A stretch of 10,079 nt of DNA from Dehalococcoidales bacterium. GTDB lineage: Bacteria; Chloroflexota; Dehalococcoidia; Dehalococcoidales; UBA2162. The first letter of the stretch is position 1. The number at the start of each line of letters is the position of its first letter. The stretch covers positions 1,034,509 through 1,044,587 of the forward strand of contig CP070800.1 of assembly GCA_020343555.1 (NCBI GenBank), read 5' to 3'. The notes beneath the pieces are model-generated. The model searched no databases. It saw only the letters and a list, made by a program, of their open reading frames with translations, and was not told where the DNA came from. Position numbers and translations under genes: made by a program. Below are positions 6,768-10,079 of the stretch, in pieces.

Positions 6768-7682
6768 TTAAAGTCTAACAAGCATCGCTTTTGCCAGCGC
6801 ACCATGCATGCGTCCTGTATACCTCGCGAGATGCAGGGTAATGATACCCAGCAAAATACCGCCGATGACTGTAAATGGCAACATCCACCCGTGCAGGAAA
6901 TAACGAATACCGTTAATATAGACCACCGGGATATCATATCCTAACTGCAGTACAGGGATAGCAAAGCCTGAAAGAGTCAGAGCTATCAGTGTAATAAAGA
7001 CGCTGAAATAAATAGTGCCCAGCGGCAGCATGAGAATCATATACACGATAGTAAACCATGTCTGCTTGTCAGTGATGATAACTTTGAAACGTTCCCACCA
7101 GCCAACATTCCTTCGAGAAAATGGCTGACGGCGTGGCATCCTGACTCCCAGTAGCGCTTCAACGATTCGTCCTTCTACAAGACCGATCCCTCTAACCGAC
7201 AGGATAAACAATCCCAGGAAAGGCAGACCGATAATCAAGATCAGCAATCCTCCGGAAAGCGACAATCCGGTAATCACCCAGGTGAAGTAGAATATTCCCG
7301 TAGCAAGAGAGACCATCAGGTATAAAAACGATCCCCAGGTAACCGGATCGGTAAACACGCCGAAACAACTTTTTATAAAACCTTTTTGATCGATTGTCGC
7401 CGGGCATGATTTTTCAGATTGAGGTTGTGTTTTTCCCAGAGCCGGAGTCAAGCGGCTTTCAATCTCACGGTACGCAGCCGCCGTCTCTTCCGGACTACCA
7501 TATTTTTCGACGATCAGGGAGAGAGCTTCCGCTTCTGAAAGAGTCGTATCTACCATCTCTCTATCCAGCGCAGTCCTGAGATATTCCTCAGCGTCCGATA
7601 AAGCATCCTGGATCGTAGCACGATCACATCCGGAAAGTGCTTTCTTCAACTGTGATAAATATTCTTCTATCGTCTTTATCAT
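6768..7682 (-). CDS. HAAS (DUF1700-like) + sensor-domain membrane protein
   Basis: This is a 304-residue protein. Residues 1-75 are a helical, cytoplasmic HAAS/DUF1700-type domain: 'TIEEYLSQLKKAL', 'DAEEYLRTAL' and the typical end 'EKYGSPEETAAAYREIE'. After a polar linker come two related membrane halves, about 110-185 and 205-290, each beginning with a Trp-containing amphipathic segment and an 'LPLGxxYF'-like helix, together about four spans. This matches the four-helix 'putative sensor' domain family. In known families HAAS-type domains sit beside PadR-like regulators and are thought to contact them. The reading frame continues upstream to 7745, but the start is ATG 7682, which overlaps the padR-type stop as ATGA, with GGGGAG just upstream. 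The overlap implies translational coupling. Likely role (inference): sense the membrane or the partner lipoprotein and adjust PadR activity. Confidence 0.85.
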   Translation of the reverse strand: MIKTIEEYLSQLKKALSGCDRATIQDALSDAEEYLRTALDREMVDTTLSEAEALSLIVEKYGSPEETAAAYREIESRLTPALGKTQPQSEKSCPATIDQKGFIKSCFGVFTDPVTWGSFLYLMVSLATGIFYFTWVITGLSLSGGLLILIIGLPFLGLFILSVRGIGLVEGRIVEALLGVRMPRRQPFSRRNVGWWERFKVIITDKQTWFTIVYMILMLPLGTIYFSVFITLIALTLSGFAIPVLQLGYDIPVVYINGIRYFLHGWMLPFTVIGGILLGIITLHLARYTGRMHGALAKAMLVRL

Positions 7683-8044
7683 CGTTCTTCTCCCCTCAAG
7701 ATGGTATCGACAAGTATTTTTGTTCTCGTCCAGATATCCTTCCATTTTTCCAGAGTTTCCCGTCCGGTATCAGTGATCCTGTAATAACGTCTCGGAGGGC
7801 CCGAAACCGAAGGTTCAACCTCACTCTCCAGAAGATTGCTGCTTTCCAGCGCTCTCAGAACTGGATATAATGCCCCCTGCTTCAAGATCGGGACGTCATC
7901 GCTGTTCGCCTCGATAAGCTTGGCTATCTGGTAGCCATACATCGGTTCTTTTGCCTGATCGAGTACACTGAGAAGCACAAGCGCGGTAGTCCCCGCATTC
8001 AGTTCTTTCTGGAATTTTCTGGTTTCTTCATTCATTGCCGACAA
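7679..8044 (-). CDS. PadR-family transcriptional regulator
   Basis: This is a 121-residue winged-helix DNA-binding protein. Hallmarks of PadR are YGYQI (helix 2), the recognition helix region 'KQGALYPVLRALES' with 'NLLES', and the wing 'GPPRRYYRITDTGRETLEKW'. The C-terminal helix for dimerization is short (PadR-s1 type). TTG 8044 is chosen because an AAAAGGA (8054-8060) lies 9 nt upstream; ATG 8035 (118 residues) is possible but its distance to that site is 18 nt. It is the first gene of a minus-strand operon and overlaps the next start by ATGA. A perfect palindrome covering its own -10 box suggests autorepression. The inducing signal is unknown and may come through the HAAS protein rather than a small ligand. 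Confidence 0.92.
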   Translation of the reverse strand: MSAMNEETRKFQKELNAGTTALVLLSVLDQAKEPMYGYQIAKLIEANSDDVPILKQGALYPVLRALESSNLLESEVEPSVSGPPRRYYRITDTGRETLEKWKDIWTRTKILVDTILRGEER

Positions 8045-8059
8045 AATACACTATCCTTT

Positions 8060-8067
8060 TTGTACAA
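8060..8067. repeat. Short palindrome TTGTACAA in the padR-type leader
   Basis: It is a perfect 8-bp palindrome just upstream of the padR-type ribosome binding site. Its GTACAA half also occurs at the edge of the larger palindrome (8137-8142). It could be a weak secondary regulator site; short AT-rich palindromes also arise by chance. Confidence 0.2.
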
Positions 8068-8093
8068 TAAAACTACCAAATGTATATATTAGC

Positions 8094-8123
8094 TTAATAA
8101 GTATATTAACTTAGTACTATTAT
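8094..8123 (+). promoter_or_regulatory. Candidate promoter for the VWA gene, facing away from the PadR operon
   Basis: TTAATA (8094-8099, four of six), 18 bp and TATTAT (8118-8123, five of six) are on the plus strand. The -10 box lies in the left arm of the 27-bp palindrome, as the mirror image of the opposite -10 box. Transcription would start near 8130 and give a leader of about 160 nt. It is weaker than the opposite promoter. Confidence 0.3.
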
Positions 8124-8140
8124 TAAGTTAATAATAGTAC
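8114..8140. promoter_or_regulatory. 27-bp perfect palindrome, probable PadR operator
   Basis: The arm GTACTATTATTAA (8114-8126) is repeated exactly inverted at 8128-8140 around a single central G. It covers the -10 box and likely start point of the padR-type promoter, the usual place for an autorepressor. A second nested inverted repeat shares the centre: TTAACTTA (8106-8113) and TAAGTTAA (8124-8131). PadR binding is inferred from position and symmetry. Confidence 0.65.
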
Positions 8141-8159
8141 AAGTATATATATCTGTCAA
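8131..8159 (-). promoter_or_regulatory. Sigma-70 promoter of the PadR operon
   Basis: On the minus strand TTGACA (8159-8154, perfect), a 17-bp spacer and TATTAT (8136-8131, five of six) form a strong vegetative promoter. The predicted start is near 8124, giving a leader of about 80 nt. The -10 box lies wholly inside the 27-bp palindrome. Confidence 0.65.
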
Positions 8160-8192
8160 GCCCCATTTTTTGTGACCTGAAAGATAAAACAA

Positions 8193-8240
8193 AATTCCAT
8201 AAACTGGCGTGATTATGTCCAACTAAAGTAAAATGGAATT
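8193..8240 (+). repeat. Long-range inverted repeat in the leader of the VWA gene
   Basis: AATTCCAT (8193-8200) and ATGGAATT (8233-8240) are exact inverted copies 32 nt apart. In an RNA from the upstream promoter they could form an 8-bp stem. With the next hairpin this makes a structured leader; a chance AT-rich repeat is also possible. Confidence 0.3.
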
Positions 8241-8243
8241 GCA

Positions 8244-8261
8244 GGGAGAGTTTTCTCTCCC
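8244..8261 (+). promoter_or_regulatory. Hairpin in the leader of the VWA gene (possible attenuator)
   Basis: GGGAGAG and CTCTCCC form a perfect 7-bp stem with a TTTT loop, 28 bp before the start codon. The bases after it (GAATTGTTTATT) are T-rich but not a clean T-run, so it could be a weak intrinsic terminator, an mRNA-stability hairpin or an attenuator. It is the most stable simple hairpin noticed in the gaps between genes. Confidence 0.4.
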
Positions 8262-8289
8262 GAATTGTTTATTGTAAGAGTATGTTGGA

Positions 8290-10056
8290 TTGGCAAAAGA
8301 CCGGCACTCAGCCACTAAATTTGATGAAAAACTGAAGGAGAACGATGCTGTAAGTCTGATTACAACGATCGTTCAGCGTACCCGGAATCACCCGGAAATA
8401 GTACGCGGTTCCAGCGTCCGCGGAGCTCTCGCTTTTAAGCAGGTGCTTGAAGGCTACTCTCTTATCAGAGACCAGGGCTTAACACGATACGGACTGGAGA
8501 AAGCCGCAATGATCACCCTGCCACCAAGGATATCCACAAAACAGGGGACCGAGAGTTCAGCCGAGGAAATAATACGATCGATCGTCCGCGAAGTCCTGTA
8601 CACGACAGGCAATTCAAAGGAAAGACGATTTAAAGAGAGTAAAAAAGAAACCAAAAAACTCACACTCGACGAATTCATGGCTGCTCTCCAGAATCTCAGC
8701 CTTTCTCAGACATTGGAAACCGAAGAATTCGAAGAATACGATGACGAATATGACGGTAATTTTGAGATCGTCGATGGCAGTATGGACAGTTCCGGATTCT
8801 CGATGGAAAAGATGGCAAAGGACTCTGATTACACAGGTCGGAAAAACTGGTTCCCCTCACTCGATAAAGCATTGAAAGACATGATGGGGCAACTGGAACA
8901 AAAACTGATTAACGGTGAAATATCGGAGGGAGATTACCGGTACCAGAAGAAGAAGTTGGAAGATATGCTGGATGCTGCATCCTATCTCCAGGCAGGTGTG
9001 TCTGGCGCGGAGATCGCAGAGACTGTAATGGAATTAATGGAAGCCGGAGACAAGCAATGGCAGAAGGAACTGGACTTCCAGGATATGTACGTCTATTACC
9101 ATATCAAGCAATCTCAGGGAGACAGCGATTTAAATCTGTCGAAACGGAACTGGTACGCTCTTAAGGTTATCGTCGACTTCCTTGAAAAGCAGGACATGGT
9201 TGAATCCAGTAAAGAAGGCACACATTTTTCCATTACCTATAAAGCCATGGATATAATGCTTAAAAACCTGCTGTCCGGGACTCCGAAAAACGGAAATGAA
9301 AAGGATACCAGGCGTAAGTTCAGCAAGCATGCCACGGAACGCAGCCAGGATACCCGCAGGTATGTGACCGGCGACGTGTTCAGGGACATCTCGATACGCC
9401 GGACGATGAGAGAAATCGCCCGAAGAAGGCGGAAAACTTCTGAGATAAACAGGCACGACCTGAGGATATTCCTGAAAGAGCACCGGGAACCGAAGTCAGA
9501 TATCCTGCTGTGCGTGGATTCCAGCGGCTCGATGGGATTTCATCGGAAACTAATCATGGCAAGACTTTCAGCCGCGGCTATAGCCCGGGATGCACTTCGG
9601 AACGGCAACAGGGTTGGTGTAGTAACGTTCGACGATCTAGGAAAAGCAGAAGTCCCGCCCACCGACAATGAAGATACCGTGATGAGATACATTACAGGAA
9701 TTACGTCTGGCGGCAATACCAACATCGGCGACGGTCTCAAGTGCGCAGAAACTGTCCTGAAACGAGAACGAAGCCGGAATCGGAAGATAATTATGCTGAT
9801 AACGGATGGTGAGCCCACTGCCATTACTCAGAAAGCCGTTGAAAAACTCGGGAAATCCGATAAAAAGGATATGACAGGAGAATACGCGGTCATCGAAGCC
9901 CGGAACGCTTCAGCAGCCGGGATTGAGACATCGGTGATACATATTACCGATGAAAAAGCTTCGGGAAAAAACTTAGTTGAAAGCATCGCGAAAGCAGGTC
10001 ACGGAGAAGTAAAACGGATTGCCCGTCCCGATGACCTGAAAACGATTATGCTATAG
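8290..10056 (+). CDS. VWA-domain protein with a MoxR/ChlI-lid-like N-terminus (ChlD/CoxE-like)
   Basis: This is a 588-residue soluble protein. Residues about 18-56 ('IVQRTRNHPEI' and 'GSSVRGALAF') resemble the small lid domain that ends MoxR and Mg-chelatase AAA+ ATPases, yet no Walker A or B precedes it. An acidic stretch follows at 143-155, then a charged helical middle part. Residues about 405-588 form a von Willebrand A domain with a complete metal site (MIDAS): DSSGS (410-414), Thr477 in GGNTNIG and Asp506 in ITDGEPTA. Proteins with this layout (ChlD/BchD, CoxE, RavA partners) work with a MoxR-type ATPase to remodel or metallate a target; none is in the window. The start is TTG 8290, the only one available after the in-frame TAA at 8275, with a weak AAGAG at 8276-8280; the next ATG is at residue 74 and would cut the lid. 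The function is not known. Confidence 0.85.
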   Translation: MAKDRHSATKFDEKLKENDAVSLITTIVQRTRNHPEIVRGSSVRGALAFKQVLEGYSLIRDQGLTRYGLEKAAMITLPPRISTKQGTESSAEEIIRSIVREVLYTTGNSKERRFKESKKETKKLTLDEFMAALQNLSLSQTLETEEFEEYDDEYDGNFEIVDGSMDSSGFSMEKMAKDSDYTGRKNWFPSLDKALKDMMGQLEQKLINGEISEGDYRYQKKKLEDMLDAASYLQAGVSGAEIAETVMELMEAGDKQWQKELDFQDMYVYYHIKQSQGDSDLNLSKRNWYALKVIVDFLEKQDMVESSKEGTHFSITYKAMDIMLKNLLSGTPKNGNEKDTRRKFSKHATERSQDTRRYVTGDVFRDISIRRTMREIARRRRKTSEINRHDLRIFLKEHREPKSDILLCVDSSGSMGFHRKLIMARLSAAAIARDALRNGNRVGVVTFDDLGKAEVPPTDNEDTVMRYITGITSGGNTNIGDGLKCAETVLKRERSRNRKIIMLITDGEPTAITQKAVEKLGKSDKKDMTGEYAVIEARNASAAGIETSVIHITDEKASGKNLVESIAKAGHGEVKRIARPDDLKTIML

Positions 10057-10079
10057 TAAGATAACGATAAAAGTAATCC

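Noticed and set aside
7683..7745. Extra 21 residues at the N-terminus of the HAAS-sensor protein
   Set aside because: They lie inside the padR-type gene, and the HAAS domain begins at ATG 7682, which has a ribosome site and the ATGA overlap.
8081..8160. Repeated TATATTA and TA-rich units as a CRISPR or iteron array
   Set aside because: There are only two copies of a 7-bp AT-rich unit without regular spacers; they are better read as promoter-region sequence.
8045..8289. Possible lost AAA+ core or frameshifted coding upstream of the VWA gene
   Set aside because: The stretch is AT-rich with palindromes and stops in the frame (TAA at 8275); no Walker motif or coding pattern is seen in any frame.
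9130..9483. 117-codon minus-strand open frame inside the VWA gene
   Set aside because: It is a shadow of the plus-strand VWA gene, with no ribosome site and no recognisable domain.

Overview
The window looks like chromosomal DNA of an anaerobic bacterium with moderate GC content. The best guess is Chloroflexota of the Dehalococcoidia type. This rests on the look of three proteins: a divergent uroporphyrinogen-decarboxylase-like protein, an OFA-type MFS carrier and a short QueG-like iron-sulfur protein. The assignment is inference, because no rRNA or other marker gene is present. No tRNA, rRNA, CRISPR array, insertion sequence or phage gene is visible. The longest stretches without a gene are 8045-8289 and 3203-3384, and both hold promoter and operator signals. 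Several genes seem to start at TTG or GTG.

Region 1 (1-3202, minus strand). Reading from the right, the order is a two-cluster Fe-S protein resembling epoxyqueuosine reductase, an MFS transporter, and a URO-D family protein that runs off the left edge. The first and last belong to families linked to corrinoids, so a cobamide or methyl-transfer pathway with its own carrier is a reasonable guess.

Region 2 (3203-5757). A compact divergent promoter region, in which the two -35 boxes overlap at one TTGACAA, separates the Fe-S gene from a plus-strand gene. That gene encodes a 790-residue PEP-utilizing enzyme with an ATP-grasp domain, a divergent middle part and a phosphohistidine swivel domain. 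This is the rifampicin-phosphotransferase type of layout rather than PEP synthase.

Region 3 (5787-8159, minus strand). This is a compact four-gene operon: a PadR-family repressor, a HAAS plus 'sensor'-domain membrane protein joined to it by an ATGA overlap, a DUF2807 (toastrack/GIN) lipoprotein built of about 19-residue repeats, and a 43-residue single-span membrane protein whose ribosome binding site sits on the lipoprotein stop codon. The operon has a good promoter (TTGACA, 17 bp, TATTAT). Its -10 box lies inside a perfect 27-bp palindrome, which is the likely PadR operator. The set looks like an envelope-sensing and signalling system, and the tiny last gene is its least expected part.

Region 4 (8160-10056, plus strand). 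A 588-residue protein ends in a von Willebrand A domain with an intact MIDAS. Its N-terminus resembles the lid of MoxR/ChlI AAA+ ATPases, but the ATPase core is missing. It is transcribed away from the PadR operon across the shared palindrome, so it may be controlled by the same repressor.
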